Notes under the pieces: generated by a model
Database searches by the model: none
The model's input: the letters and a program-made list of their open reading frames with translations, nothing else
Told to the model about the DNA's origin: nothing
Program-made: the position numbers and the translations under genes
DNA from: Clostridiales bacterium
GTDB lineage: Bacteria > Bacillota > Clostridia > Christensenellales > Aristaeellaceae
Direction of reading: 5' to 3'
Assembly: GCA_012523405.1 (NCBI GenBank)
Contig: JAAYIN010000037.1
Location: 41,962 to 105,961 of the forward strand
DNA length: 64,000 nucleotides
Shown here: positions 25,396 through 35,354 of the stretch, piece after piece
Numbering within the stretch: position 1 is the stretch's first letter
Layout: the number at the start of each line of letters is the position of its first letter

Positions 25396-28300
25396 TTATG
25401 TAAAGAAGAGTGCGCGGATATCTTCTTCCGTGAGGCTGCTAAGTTCCGTTTCACCAGCCAGCACGACGCGGTCAAAAATCGCACGTTTGCGTCGGCTCAG
25501 GTCGGTCACTTTTTCCTCGATCGTTCCCTGTGCAATCAGCTTGATAACATCCACATCCTTGGTTTGCCCGATGCGGTGTGCGCGGTCCGTTGCTTGATCC
25601 TCAGTTGCGGGATTCCACCACGGATCGTAGTGAATCACTAGGTCTGCGCCCGTGAGGTTAAGCCCCGTGCCGCCTGCTTTAAGGGAAATCAGGAACACCT
25701 TGCCCTCACCGCCATTGAAGCGGTCGCAAAGAGCTTGGCGCTGTTCAGGCTTGGTTTCGCCATCCAGATAGAGCGTCTGCACGCCCTCCCTGCCAAGGCG
25801 CTTGCGGATCATTTGGAGCATGCCTACAAACTGGGAGAATATCAAGATTCTACGCTGAGATGCAATGGCATTGTGCACGGTTTGCACCAGCAGTTCCAGC
25901 TTTCCGCTCGTACCTTCATAATCGGGTAAAAAGAGTTTGGGATGGCAGCAGACCTGACGAAGCTTGAGCAATATGCTCAGCACCTGCATCCTAGCACGAG
26001 GCAGCGAGCCTTCATCCAATGCTTGTCCAACATGTTCGCGCAAGGTCATCATCAGGCTGTTGTATACGCGCTCTTGCTCGGATGTCATTGCTGCATACAT
26101 GCTCTGCTCATGCTTCTTGGGTAGGTCCTTGAGCACCTCGCGCTTGAGCCTGCGCATGATGAACGGACGAATCCGCTCCCGAAGCTCTTCTGTTCGCTCG
26201 CCGCTTCCATAGCGCCGCAAGAACGATGCCTGCGTGCCAAGATAGCCAGGGAGCACAAAGTCAAAGATACTCCACAGTTCGCCCGTATGGTTTTCCATCG
26301 GCGTGCCTGTCAGTGCAATACGAACCTGTGCGTTCAGCTCCTTTGCAGCAGCTGCGCCTTGGCTCTGTGCATTTTTGACCGATTGTGCTTCATCCAGCAC
26401 CGCAAATCGCAGCGGGATATCCCTTAGGAAGGCGATATCTCGTCTGAGCAATGGATAGCTCGTTAGGATTACATCAACTTCCGGACTGTTCTTTGCATCT
26501 TCAAGCGCATGCCTTCTTTCCTCTCGAGGACCTGTGATCAGGCGTACGATAAGGCTGTCGTCAAATCGTTTCAGCTCCGCAAGCCAATGATAGCTCAGGG
26601 ATGTCGGTGTGACAATAATGCTCTTTTCCGTGCCGTTTTTGCGCTTTGCAGCTGACAGCGCAGCGATCACCTGTACGGTTTTGCCAAGACCCATTTCGTC
26701 CGCTAGGATGCCGCCCATTCGCGCCTCATATAGCGACAAGAGCCATTCGCTTCCGCGCCGCTGATAGGATACGAGTTTCTTTGATAAGCGCTGAGGGATG
26801 AACTTGCCATCGCCTTCATCGGGCTCGATCAAGGCACGAATCGCCTTGTCCACCTCTGCGTCCGCTTCCGTCTTCGCGCCGGCCATCTGCATCATGCTGA
26901 CCATGTATGCTGCGCGGTATGCGCCAAAGCTGAGCTCACGTGCATCATTCTGCACATTGGGATCATCCAGCGCAGCTGCTTCCAGCAATTCCTGCGCAAC
27001 AGGCGCAAGTGCGGATAGATCACGCACGTCAAGGAACTCGCCTGATTTGAGGCGTACATATTGCTGACGCTGCGCCACTGCCTGAAGGACAGGGAGCAAA
27101 TCTGTGACCGCTTCGTGATCTTCCAAAAGCATGAACACCAAGCGTCCGCCACGCATATGGAACGAAGCCTTCGCAGATAGTCTGCGCGGCTTGACCTTCT
27201 CAAATGCAGTTGACGCATACACTTCGGCATGTTTTGCGAGTTCTGAAACGCCCTGCGTGCAAAACGACAGTATATCCTTGGATCGGCGAAGCACAATGCG
27301 CCCGCCGCGTACGATAAAGCCAGCATCCGAGAAAAAATCAAGAAGTTCACTTTCCGCTCGTCCGTCCCTGAGCAGCATCCGTCCATCCTCTTGCTGGGGG
27401 ATCAGATCGGTTGCTTCTGCTTCTTCACCATCTGCCATGTCGCTTTGAGGCAGATGGAATGGATGCAATACGGTTTTTCCATAATGAAATTCGACCCTTG
27501 CTTCCACATTGCCATTCACCAAATCCAAATAGATAGCAGGCTTGAAGGGCGCTGTGATCAGCCTTGCGTTCAGCTCAGGCGATGGTGCAACTGTGCCAAC
27601 GGTTGATAGCGCAGGTAGGAGCGTTGCGAGGGTCTCCTCTGCATCCCTTGCAGGATAGCTAAACGACGTTCCGTCTTGCTTGAGAAGCTTGAGCACCCTA
27701 GCCTGCGCGCTGTGCAGGTGTACCACGCGGCCGTTTGATATCATATACCGCGCATCAGGCGTGAGCAAAAGCAAGTCCTCTGCGCCCTGCGTTGCTACGC
27801 AAAGCTCAGTTGTTGTGAGCGAAACCTTGAAGCAAAGCGGGAGCTCTACCCTGCGAATCCCGTTCTGCGCTTGTTTTTGATCACCATAGCGCAGACCAAA
27901 AGGACGCGTTTCAAAATAACGAAGCACGCTTTGCAAAAAAGTGCCCGTCATCATCACAAACCGACCTTCATAGCTTGGCGAGGGCATGCGCTCATCCTCT
28001 GACGGTGCCACGCCTTCCTCCCAGCCGCGCAATGTATCCGCCTTGAGCGGAATATGATTGGTAAGCAGCATTAATAAGCGCTCATCTTCTTTGGAAAAGC
28101 GCATAAAGGATGGACGGTAGGTAAACTTTTCCGTTAAAACCAGCGGCGCACCGACGGAAAAGCAGGTCAATAAATCCGCAATGCTCTTCACCGCATACAG
28201 CCGTTCCTGCCCAATGGACATACCCAGACCAACGCGGCCATCGTTATACCTTCTGATCGACGCACTCAAACGAACGTTTTCGCCGCCCGGCATCGCTCTG

Positions 28301-28611
28301 CTAAGCGCGAGAAGCATCTGTTCTCCAAGCTCGATTTCATTTTGCTGACGAAAGGACCTGAGTTGACCATCGTCATTTGCTAGAAGGATAGCGGCGACCA
28401 CATGCTCGCAGCCCTGCGGATCTTGATTGTCACAGGTGCATTTTGCTGTGCCATTCCTCATCAAACAAACACGCTGTTTTGGTGATGCGCCAATATCATA
28501 ATACAGAGCATCGTCCAAACGCTTTGAAAAAAGCACGCTTCCGCGTCTAAACAACGTCTCACCGAGTTGATAGACTTCGCTACCTGTGTCAAGAGCTTTT
28601 AAGCTAATCAT
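25396..28611 (-). CDS. SWIM-domain SNF2-family helicase
   Basis: A 1071-residue DNA-dependent ATPase of the Swi2/Snf2 group. A SWIM zinc motif lies at about residues 57-75 (CTCDNQDPQGCEH). A long bacterial SNF2-associated region follows. The motor starts near residue 620 with motif I DEMGLGKT (about 640), motif II DEAQ (about 740), and then a C-terminal helicase lobe with IFSQFVGML, GGTGLNLTGADLVIHYDPWWNP and the ATDRAHRIGQ motif. Such proteins remodel protein-DNA or polymerase complexes. No restriction, methylase or other defence gene is adjacent, so I do not call it part of a defence system. Confidence 0.9.
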   Translation of the reverse strand: MISLKALDTGSEVYQLGETLFRRGSVLFSKRLDDALYYDIGASPKQRVCLMRNGTAKCTCDNQDPQGCEHVVAAILLANDDGQLRSFRQQNEIELGEQMLLALSRAMPGGENVRLSASIRRYNDGRVGLGMSIGQERLYAVKSIADLLTCFSVGAPLVLTEKFTYRPSFMRFSKEDERLLMLLTNHIPLKADTLRGWEEGVAPSEDERMPSPSYEGRFVMMTGTFLQSVLRYFETRPFGLRYGDQKQAQNGIRRVELPLCFKVSLTTTELCVATQGAEDLLLLTPDARYMISNGRVVHLHSAQARVLKLLKQDGTSFSYPARDAEETLATLLPALSTVGTVAPSPELNARLITAPFKPAIYLDLVNGNVEARVEFHYGKTVLHPFHLPQSDMADGEEAEATDLIPQQEDGRMLLRDGRAESELLDFFSDAGFIVRGGRIVLRRSKDILSFCTQGVSELAKHAEVYASTAFEKVKPRRLSAKASFHMRGGRLVFMLLEDHEAVTDLLPVLQAVAQRQQYVRLKSGEFLDVRDLSALAPVAQELLEAAALDDPNVQNDARELSFGAYRAAYMVSMMQMAGAKTEADAEVDKAIRALIEPDEGDGKFIPQRLSKKLVSYQRRGSEWLLSLYEARMGGILADEMGLGKTVQVIAALSAAKRKNGTEKSIIVTPTSLSYHWLAELKRFDDSLIVRLITGPREERRHALEDAKNSPEVDVILTSYPLLRRDIAFLRDIPLRFAVLDEAQSVKNAQSQGAAAAKELNAQVRIALTGTPMENHTGELWSIFDFVLPGYLGTQASFLRRYGSGERTEELRERIRPFIMRRLKREVLKDLPKKHEQSMYAAMTSEQERVYNSLMMTLREHVGQALDEGSLPRARMQVLSILLKLRQVCCHPKLFLPDYEGTSGKLELLVQTVHNAIASQRRILIFSQFVGMLQMIRKRLGREGVQTLYLDGETKPEQRQALCDRFNGGEGKVFLISLKAGGTGLNLTGADLVIHYDPWWNPATEDQATDRAHRIGQTKDVDVIKLIAQGTIEEKVTDLSRRKRAIFDRVVLAGETELSSLTEEDIRALFFT

Positions 28612-28928
28612 CCGCAGCCTCCCTAAAAAACCTTATTCTATATAACTTCTGTATCCATCTGAAGCTTTCCTGCATTTTTCCAACTAGCTTGGTGAAAAAG
28701 GATGAATAATTTCTTTCTCATGAGGAATGCTACTGTTGAAACAACAATCAAGCAAACGGTCGAAAACCGCGTAAGTCGGGGCTTTTGATTGAAAAGCGCC
28801 AAACCATAGGTGCTAAATCTGTGGTGTGTTGATGTGTGATGTGTGTGTGTAAAATTTCGTTGTTGCGTGGATTTTCCTCAAGCGCAGACGCTACCGAGAG
28901 GCCAAGTGCTTTCGATGATTGATGTTTC
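28612..28928. other. Intergenic region, no supported gene
   Basis: About 320 bases. The side near 28612 carries AT-rich sequence suited to the SNF2 gene's promoter. A GT-rich stretch lies around 28819-28851 (repeated TGTG units). A minus-strand open frame over 28748-28948 has no ribosome site or family pattern. Confidence 0.5.
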
Positions 28929-28969
28929 AACGGGGCTGTTGAATGCATAATGCAAGCAACAGCCCCGTT
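28929..28969. terminator. Stem-loop between genes, terminator-like
   Basis: A perfect 13-bp stem (28929-28941 with 28957-28969) and a 15-base loop, ten bases past the TetR stop. It is followed by TTTT only on the plus strand, so it is a poor terminator in the TetR direction. Its GGGGCTGTTG arm equals the ends of the dispersed repeat described at 33819. Confidence 0.6.
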
Positions 28970-28978
28970 TTCGTCATA

Positions 28979-29566
28979 TTATGATCGAATCAGTCGATCA
29001 CATGCGCCATCGATCATCACGCGCATTGCCTCGTCATATTCTTCCCCGACCTCGCCCTTGAGAAGCAGTGTCATCATGAGCATGCGTATCACTGCGCACG
29101 CCGTTTCAAGGCTCGTACTCAGGCTCACATTCGCCTTGCGGACTAGGTTCTTGATGCGATCCTCATCGCTTTGATAATGCTGCTTGAGCACATCCTCCGG
29201 CAGCTTGATCAAAAGCTGCGGCACTTCATCGCGGATAAACTGGACTGCCTCGCGTTTTTCTGCCACTCGGCATACCTCAGTGATTGCCAGCGCCGCACGC
29301 TCTTTAATCGGCAGATCAACGCGCTGGATAAAGATACGCTCCGCGTTTCCGTACATTTCATTGTGAATCAGCTCTAAAATGTTAAGAAACAGATGCTCTT
29401 TACTAGCGAAAAATCCATAGAACGCACCCTTGCTAATCCCCGCCTCGCGTGCGATTTCATCTACTGTCGATCGTTTCATACCTATCGTTGCGGCGTAACG
29501 CAAACCGACATTTTGAAGTCTCTCATGAATATGCTCACGCTCTCGTTGAGTAAAAGCAGTTGCCAT
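28979..29566 (-). CDS. TetR-family regulator of the ABC exporter operon
   Basis: A 195-residue protein with a canonical N-terminal TetR helix-turn-helix (MKRSTVDEIAREAGISKGAF then YGFFASKEHLF, residues about 30-60) and an all-helical ligand domain. It is the last gene of a minus-strand run: ATPase, permease, HlyD-like protein, TetR, with only 12 bases from the HlyD-like stop. This suggests that it represses its own operon when the exported compound is absent. The ligand is unknown. Confidence 0.85.
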   Translation of the reverse strand: MATAFTQREREHIHERLQNVGLRYAATIGMKRSTVDEIAREAGISKGAFYGFFASKEHLFLNILELIHNEMYGNAERIFIQRVDLPIKERAALAITEVCRVAEKREAVQFIRDEVPQLLIKLPEDVLKQHYQSDEDRIKNLVRKANVSLSTSLETACAVIRMLMMTLLLKGEVGEEYDEAMRVMIDGACDRLIRS

Positions 29567-29578
29567 CGATTTCCTCCA

Positions 29579-30667
29579 TTACTCTGCTTGTGCTAGCCAT
29601 ACTGTCCCATTCATACCGGGCAGCACTTCAAGGCTGGTTGTAATTGCAATCTCCACATTAAAGTAGGTGGCGTTTTGCTTTTGTATACCAATGCGTGAAA
29701 TGCTGGTGACCGTGCCTGTGACCTTCTGGTCTGGGTAGCGGTCAAGCAATACTGTCAAGCTGTCGCCAGCCTTCACAAGGTCAAGATCTACCTCGTCCAC
29801 CTCTGCAATCACATTGAGTGCAGACAGATCATGGACGGTCGCAAGCACCTGTCCCTTATAGACCTGCTGACCGGAGATGACCGCGACCGATCCGATTGCG
29901 CCTGCATGAGGAGCAGATACTTTTGCACTATTCACACTTGACTCTGCATCAGCTGATGCCAATTCGAACAGCAGCTGACCTTTTTTCACCTTCTGGCCCT
30001 GCACCACTGCGCTATCAATCACGCGGCCGCTGACAGTGATCGGCACATCGGTGCTTCTGGCAACTGTGCCTGAACCAATGCAGGTTTTGGTGCCCATCTT
30101 TTCATCACGGAAGATTTTCACAGCATCCCCCGATTCAAAATCGCCTGCTTTGAGTTCGATGATATACTCATTGCCTTCAATGGAGATCACGTCGCCTTCG
30201 CCTTCGTTTTCCTTATCTGAGGTCTCATAGAAGTAAATCGTTTCGCCCAGATGAATGAGCTTGTTAGCCGAATCATCGTATGCACCTGAACTTGATGCCG
30301 TCACAACCAGTGCAGGATTTTTCTCAATGGCTGCGATCATGCCGTACTGGCTGATCACGCTTTCGCAAAGGTCACCTTCTTTGACAAACAGCGCTTGTAC
30401 TACGCCGTCCGACGGCGCATAAACCTTTAGGGTATCCATTTCAAAGAGTGCATCGCCAGATGCTACGCTATCGCCAATCTCCCACGAGAAGGGCAGTACT
30501 ACGCCTGAATAAGGCGCGGTGATATCATAGGTGTTTTGGCTCTTAACCACACCATTAGCCGTTACGGTTGCTGACAAAGAACCATTTGTGCTCTGCACAT
30601 CCTCCGCCATTGCAACCAGCGGCAATAGCATGCTAAGAACCAATAATATACCGAGTATTTTTTTCAT
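29579..30667 (-). CDS. HlyD/RND-type periplasmic-adaptor-like protein of an ABC exporter
   Basis: A 362-residue secreted or lipid-side adaptor. It has an N-terminal signal-like helix (KKILGILLVLSMLLPLVAMA) and then two biotinyl-lipoyl-like half-motifs (SGVVLPFSWEIGDSVASGD and GAIGSVAVISGQQVYKGQ) flanking a middle domain, and a beta-barrel domain (LNVIAEVDEVDLDLVKAGD). It probably links the MacB-like permease to its substrate outside the membrane. GGAGG at 30676-30680 favours ATG 30667 over ATG 30670. It lies 18 bases after the permease gene. Confidence 0.82.
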   Translation of the reverse strand: MKKILGILLVLSMLLPLVAMAEDVQSTNGSLSATVTANGVVKSQNTYDITAPYSGVVLPFSWEIGDSVASGDALFEMDTLKVYAPSDGVVQALFVKEGDLCESVISQYGMIAAIEKNPALVVTASSSGAYDDSANKLIHLGETIYFYETSDKENEGEGDVISIEGNEYIIELKAGDFESGDAVKIFRDEKMGTKTCIGSGTVARSTDVPITVSGRVIDSAVVQGQKVKKGQLLFELASADAESSVNSAKVSAPHAGAIGSVAVISGQQVYKGQVLATVHDLSALNVIAEVDEVDLDLVKAGDSLTVLLDRYPDQKVTGTVTSISRIGIQKQNATYFNVEIAITTSLEVLPGMNGTVWLAQAE

Positions 30668-30685
30668 CATCCAAACCTCCATATT

Positions 30686-32992
30686 CTATTCAACGCTCTT
30701 CAGTGCTTCCACCATATCGATGGTTTTCACTTTTTGCGTTAGTAAACGAGTAATGAAATACGAGAACACAAACGATACTGTGCACGCAATCACAATGGAT
30801 TGCCATGTTACCGTGGATGCAAAGACCATCCCGTCCGATTCGCAGGAGCGAAGCACCACAATGGTCAGCCATTTGCCCGGATAAATGCCCAGCAATGTGC
30901 CAAGCAGCGTCAGCAGGTTGTTTTCATTGATCATCAAACGGCAGATTTCCTTTTGATGATAACCCAGAACCTTGAGCGTTGCGTATTCGCGGTAACGCTC
31001 CGAGAAATTCAAAATGCCCATATTGTAGAGCACGACGAACGCAAGCCCGAGTGCAGCACCTGACATGAGCGAAAATACGCTCTTGAGGCTTTGCAAAATA
31101 CCGAGTGCGTTTAGCTTCTCCTCAGGCGGATACTCAAACTCCTCAAATTCATCCAGAGATGATAGGTACTGCATCGCTGCATCCGATGGATTCAGGACAT
31201 TGAGCGACGTTGGGATAAATGCGCCCTTCTTGAAGCCATTCCATGCGGTTTCGCTCGCCATAGCAGTCTGCCCCATGGTCACATATGCAATAGCAGAAAC
31301 CGTAGTCGTGATTCCTTCTTTGTCGCCCGGAAGCCACAGCTGGATTTCGTCGCCTACATTAAGCCTAAGCACCTCCGCAAGCTTCTGGGAGAGCATGACA
31401 CCCGTTAATGGCATAGGAACAAACGTCTCGTTTTCTCCAAGCAGCATCAACTCTTGATCGTCTTGCAGCACGGATAATGTGGTCGTTCTGGCTTTCCCAT
31501 CGGACCTTGCGCTGATGACCATGTCCATTACGCCTTCCACGCGATCCGCCTGAGTGCGCTTTTGATAGCCTTCCAGCGTACCCGCTGCCCCGTCAAGCTT
31601 TGCCTTCACGGTATATTGCAGCGTTCCTTCGTAGTATTTACCAACGAAGTACTCCACGCTGTCAGAGAGTCCAAGGGACGTGATGATAAGCATCGTGCAG
31701 CAGAGCACGCCGACAAGGGACATCGCGGTTCTGGACTTGTTGCGAAACAGATTTCGGATGATCATCTTCGCATTAAAACCAAAACTGCTCCAAAGCCCTG
31801 TAAACCTCTCCAAAAGCAGCTTCTCGCCTGCCTTTGGGGGTTTGGGACGAAGGAGCGCAGCGGTGACTTCCCTCGCGCTCTGCTTGTAGGTTTTCAGGCA
31901 TATGAAGCAGCTGAGAAGCACGCCGAGCCCGCAGACAAACCATTGTTCCCACGAGATCGGTGCCTGCAAACACTCGGGGAATACATACCTTGCCGACTCC
32001 ATATTCCATAGGACATAGGGCAGCGTAATGCGCCCTACAAAAAGTCCGAGCAATGAGCCTGCAAGAGATGGCAGGAATGCATAGCATAGATAATGTCTTT
32101 GCATCTGCCCATCCCGATATCCCAGCGCCTTGAGCGTTCCCATCTGCATGCGCTGATTCTCAAGCATTCTGCTAAGGGTGGTCAGCACGATCATCGCAGC
32201 CACCGCAAATGCCAGAAGCGGGAATACATAGCTTAGGCTCTTGTACATTTGTGCATCCGTCTGGATGCCATGCACGCTGCTTTGCGTAGTACTATCCACG
32301 ATTAATGCATCAGGATAAAGGGCGGAAATATGACTTCTGACATCGTCCGCATCCGCTCCATCATCCAGCGTAATCACCATATGATTGAGCGGTACAAGAT
32401 CGATTGCTTTGCTGCTGAGAAGGATAAATCCATAATTGAGCGGATCACGCACACCGCTTTTGCTCAGCTGGGCAAACTCAGGGCTGAGGCATGTGCCCCT
32501 GATCACGAAGTCAAAGTGAATGCCGTTCACCTTGAGCACAATCTTATCCCCGACCGCAAGTCCATTTTCCTTGGCAAAGAGCTCGTCAAGGAGACAGCCG
32601 CGAAGGTCATTGGCATCCAAATCTAGCCCTTCACGGATCAACGGCTTGTTGATTCTGATCTTGCCGTCATACGCCTCCGCCTGCAAGGATGGTTCATGGG
32701 GCAGATCAACTTTAAACTCCGCAGAGACGCGCGCCTGCAAATCCTCAACGCCATCAATCGCGTCAATGCTTGTGAGCATTGATCGGTCTACATCCTGCAC
32801 CGTCACCCATAGATCCGCTACATTTTGATTCTCAAAATAGGTTTGAGAGGATAGGTCCAGCATTCGCCACGCTGCATCCAGTCCGCTAAAAACCCATGTA
32901 CCCAATGCGCAAAGCAGAAGCACTGCTACAAACTGCATTCGGTTGTTCCACATATCTCGCAGCAGCTTGCGAGTCAGTGTTTTCTTTACCAT
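30686..32992 (-). CDS. FtsX/MacB-type ABC transporter permease
   Basis: A 768-residue permease with the duplicated FtsX layout. A first helix (FVAVLLLCALGTWVFSGL) is followed by a large extracellular MacB-core-like domain (about residues 40-240). Three helices then carry the first FtsX domain (about 255-370). A fourth helix near 430 leads to a second extracellular domain, and the last FtsX domain (about 640-765) ends the protein. It begins seven bases inside the end of the ATPase gene. Such exporters move peptides, lipids or antibiotics, or act mechanically on the envelope; the substrate is unknown. Confidence 0.88.
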   Translation of the reverse strand: MVKKTLTRKLLRDMWNNRMQFVAVLLLCALGTWVFSGLDAAWRMLDLSSQTYFENQNVADLWVTVQDVDRSMLTSIDAIDGVEDLQARVSAEFKVDLPHEPSLQAEAYDGKIRINKPLIREGLDLDANDLRGCLLDELFAKENGLAVGDKIVLKVNGIHFDFVIRGTCLSPEFAQLSKSGVRDPLNYGFILLSSKAIDLVPLNHMVITLDDGADADDVRSHISALYPDALIVDSTTQSSVHGIQTDAQMYKSLSYVFPLLAFAVAAMIVLTTLSRMLENQRMQMGTLKALGYRDGQMQRHYLCYAFLPSLAGSLLGLFVGRITLPYVLWNMESARYVFPECLQAPISWEQWFVCGLGVLLSCFICLKTYKQSAREVTAALLRPKPPKAGEKLLLERFTGLWSSFGFNAKMIIRNLFRNKSRTAMSLVGVLCCTMLIITSLGLSDSVEYFVGKYYEGTLQYTVKAKLDGAAGTLEGYQKRTQADRVEGVMDMVISARSDGKARTTTLSVLQDDQELMLLGENETFVPMPLTGVMLSQKLAEVLRLNVGDEIQLWLPGDKEGITTTVSAIAYVTMGQTAMASETAWNGFKKGAFIPTSLNVLNPSDAAMQYLSSLDEFEEFEYPPEEKLNALGILQSLKSVFSLMSGAALGLAFVVLYNMGILNFSERYREYATLKVLGYHQKEICRLMINENNLLTLLGTLLGIYPGKWLTIVVLRSCESDGMVFASTVTWQSIVIACTVSFVFSYFITRLLTQKVKTIDMVEALKSVE

Positions 32993-33687
32993 GCGATATC
33001 ATCTACATCCACAGGGTGATCGTTGATCTGAACGCTTTCAATCGATCCGTTTTTCACCCTGATCACCCGCTTTGCCAGCGGCGCAATTGCACCATTGTGC
33101 GTAATGATTGCTACGGTGGATTGATATTTCTCACTGACTTCCTTTAGCAGCGAGAGCACCTGAAGACCCGTTTTACTGTCCAGTGCGCCCGTTGGTTCAT
33201 CGCAAAGCAGCAGCGCAGGGTTTTTGCAGAGCGCTCTTGCGATGGATACACGCTGTTGTTCACCGCCGGAGAGCTGCGCTGGGAAGTTGTTCATGCGCTC
33301 GCCAAGTCCCACCTGTTTGAGCACTTCCACCGGATCAAGGGCATTGGGGCAGACCTGACGCGCAAGCTCTACATTTTCCAGCGCCGTAAGGTTTGGCATC
33401 AGATTGTAAAACTGGAATACAAATCCGACATCCAGCCTGCGATACTCAGTGAGTTCACGTCCTGATAGCTTCGTGATTTCTTTCTCACCTACCATAATGC
33501 TTCCCGATGTTGCCTTATCCATGCCGCCAAGAAGGTTCAAAATGGTTGTTTTGCCTGCGCCACTGGGCCCCAAAACGACGCATAGCTCGCCTTTTTCGAT
33601 CTCAAAAGTAACTTTATTAGCGGCCAATACGCTTTCTCCGCCCGTGCGGTATTCCTTTGTTACGTCATGAAACGCAATATAACTCAT
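32986..33687 (-). CDS. ABC transporter ATPase, LolD/MacB type
   Basis: A 233-residue ATP-binding subunit. Walker [10 protein letters not shown] is near residue 40, the Q-loop in FQFYNLMP near 92, signature LSGGEQQR near 140, and Walker [13 protein letters not shown] near 160. The [20 protein letters not shown] pattern is typical of the LolD/MacB/FtsE group that pairs with FtsX-like permeases. It is the first gene of a four-gene operon ending with the TetR regulator. Confidence 0.93.
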   Translation of the reverse strand: MSYIAFHDVTKEYRTGGESVLAANKVTFEIEKGELCVVLGPSGAGKTTILNLLGGMDKATSGSIMVGEKEITKLSGRELTEYRRLDVGFVFQFYNLMPNLTALENVELARQVCPNALDPVEVLKQVGLGERMNNFPAQLSGGEQQRVSIARALCKNPALLLCDEPTGALDSKTGLQVLSLLKEVSEKYQSTVAIITHNGAIAPLAKRVIRVKNGSIESVQINDHPVDVDDIAW

Positions 33688-33818
33688 GGCCTCCCCTTTC
33701 CTGACGGTCTAAAAAATAGGCTCTCTATGAACAGTAAAACCAAAACCGTCGTTACGGTCATAGCTTATCATTCCGCTGCCCTCTTGTCAAGTGAAACCAT
33801 GGCTTTTGCTCCATACGT

Positions 33819-33955
33819 AAAGGGGCTGTTGCAGAAGTCTTTTCAAAAGACAATAGCAACAAAATCCACCTGCGAATTACTTGATTCGCAGGTGGATTTT
33901 TGTGTGTATTTACTACTGTTTTGTAAGACAACAGCCGTTTCGCAATAGCCCCTTT
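33819..33955. repeat. Dispersed palindromic element, copy A (137 bp)
   Basis: This is a structured intergenic repeat. The ends are 14-bp inverted repeats AAAGGGGCTGTTGC (33819-33832) and GCAATAGCCCCTTT (33942-33955), with one mismatch. Inside is a perfect 17-bp stem (33861-33877 with 33884-33900) with a 6-base loop and a T5 tail, and a smaller 7+1+7 palindrome (33837-33851). The reverse complement of most of it recurs at 63876 to the window end. It contains no coding frame. It could be a MITE-like element, a REP-type repeat or a mobile terminator. Confidence 0.85.
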
Positions 33956-33973
33956 ATGCATATATGCAGCTGC

Positions 33974-35317
33974 TTACTGATCCATCCAATCAGATAAGGT
34001 TTTTGCAATACTAGGATAGGCAACGGCTTCGCTTTCGCCCTTGTTTTGATGCATTAATAGCGGTTCATTCTTCTTCCAGCGCGATATCAGCTGCTCGCAA
34101 TAGCCGTATAGCTCCTGCACATCCGCATCGCCCTTCGCTTCCTCGCAGCAAAAGCCCATACCCGTTTGCTGAAGCACTTGGCTTAGCTCGCTGTTTTCCG
34201 CATCGCCGCGCATCAGGCACACAATGGGTTTGTCCATCATCATATACTCATAGAGCTTACCTGTGAGTATACCGATTTGCTTTTTGGAATTCACAGTTGC
34301 CATCATCAATAGGTCAGCAGACTGCTGAAGCGCAAGGGATTGATCGCGAGCAACCAGTCCGTGATCCACCACACAATTATCAAACCCGTATTCATTTGCA
34401 AAGGCGCCGAAAACTGCGCCATCAGGTCCTGCGTACACAAATTGCAGCTCGTCCTCCGTGCATGCCCCATCATCCACAAGCCTGCGCATCACGCGAAAGA
34501 ACGGGCTGATATCACGTCCTCCGACCCCTCTGCGCCCTTCTTGAAACTGGCCTGTATAGACGATTTGCATATAGGGCCGTTTTTCTATGGGGAACTTTTC
34601 TTGGTTGGTATTCAAGTCCTCACGGTCGTAGCCGTTTGATAGCATTCTGCCAACGTCATCAAAGTTCATGAGCTTTAAAAAGCCATTGGATACCGCGGTA
34701 ATCGAGTCCGCATGTTCCCGAATCATCTGCATATAGCACCTTTGATACCCTTTGAGCCAGTCAAAGGATACGTTGACCTCATCGCGAAAATCCGCGAACC
34801 ATCGTTTTGCCAGACCGCTTTTCTTGGCAGCATACGCCACTTCATGCACGCTGAGCGGTGCATAGGTAGAAAACACCACATCATACGATCCATTCAGCTT
34901 GCCCAGTTCACGCTTTGCCTTTCTTTGAAAGCTCCGATCCCCAAGCAGCCACAGATACAGATATACTACGTTGGCGATACGCCCCATGAAGCTCTTTGGT
35001 GCATTTTCGCTTGCAGCAGCCTTGGCAGGCTCAGGCGTTGTTGCCGATTGCGGCTCACTTTGCACCTTTGCGCGTTTTCTTGCCTTATAGTCACGGAGCG
35101 GATTCCACTCGCGTATCGCATGCACGTCCTTGAGTTCCTGCATATCACGGAGCAAAATAGGGTCTTTCGCATCTGTCATCCCTGCGCCGCATATCACGGT
35201 CACATCATGGCCCATGCGTGTCAAATACTTCGCCAGCTTGGTGGGACGCACTGCGCCCATCGTATTTTGCGGTGCAAAATAGTAGCTGATCAACAGTATC
35301 CTCTTAGGCTTACTCAA
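33974..35317 (-). CDS. Glycosyltransferase, GT4-like
   Basis: A 447-residue GT-B-fold glycosyltransferase. The N terminus RILLISYYFAPQNTMGAVRP matches the acceptor-binding opening of WbuB/Pel-type GT4 enzymes, and the C-terminal half has the donor-site pattern (GILTGKLYEYMMMDKPIVCL). A short Ala/Pro/Glu-rich low-complexity insert at about residues 90-112 is unusual. It is the last gene of the surface-glycan block and is separated by 37 bases from the preceding gene. Donor and acceptor sugars are unknown. Confidence 0.8.
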   Translation of the reverse strand: MSKPKRILLISYYFAPQNTMGAVRPTKLAKYLTRMGHDVTVICGAGMTDAKDPILLRDMQELKDVHAIREWNPLRDYKARKRAKVQSEPQSATTPEPAKAAASENAPKSFMGRIANVVYLYLWLLGDRSFQRKAKRELGKLNGSYDVVFSTYAPLSVHEVAYAAKKSGLAKRWFADFRDEVNVSFDWLKGYQRCYMQMIREHADSITAVSNGFLKLMNFDDVGRMLSNGYDREDLNTNQEKFPIEKRPYMQIVYTGQFQEGRRGVGGRDISPFFRVMRRLVDDGACTEDELQFVYAGPDGAVFGAFANEYGFDNCVVDHGLVARDQSLALQQSADLLMMATVNSKKQIGILTGKLYEYMMMDKPIVCLMRGDAENSELSQVLQQTGMGFCCEEAKGDADVQELYGYCEQLISRWKKNEPLLMHQNKGESEAVAYPSIAKTLSDWMDQ

Positions 35318-35354
35318 GCATTATTCATTCCTTCCATTCGCACTGCATCCAGCA

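Noticed and set aside
25396..28611. SNF2 helicase as part of an antiphage system
   Set aside because: No nuclease, methylase or other defence gene is adjacent; such helicases also occur alone.
28748..28948. A minus-strand frame of 66 codons between the SNF2 and TetR genes
   Set aside because: No ribosome site and no family pattern; it runs through a hairpin.
33815..33957. TA target-site duplication at copy A
   Set aside because: TA can be read at both borders of copy A if the ends are trimmed by one base, but the left border of copy B lacks it.
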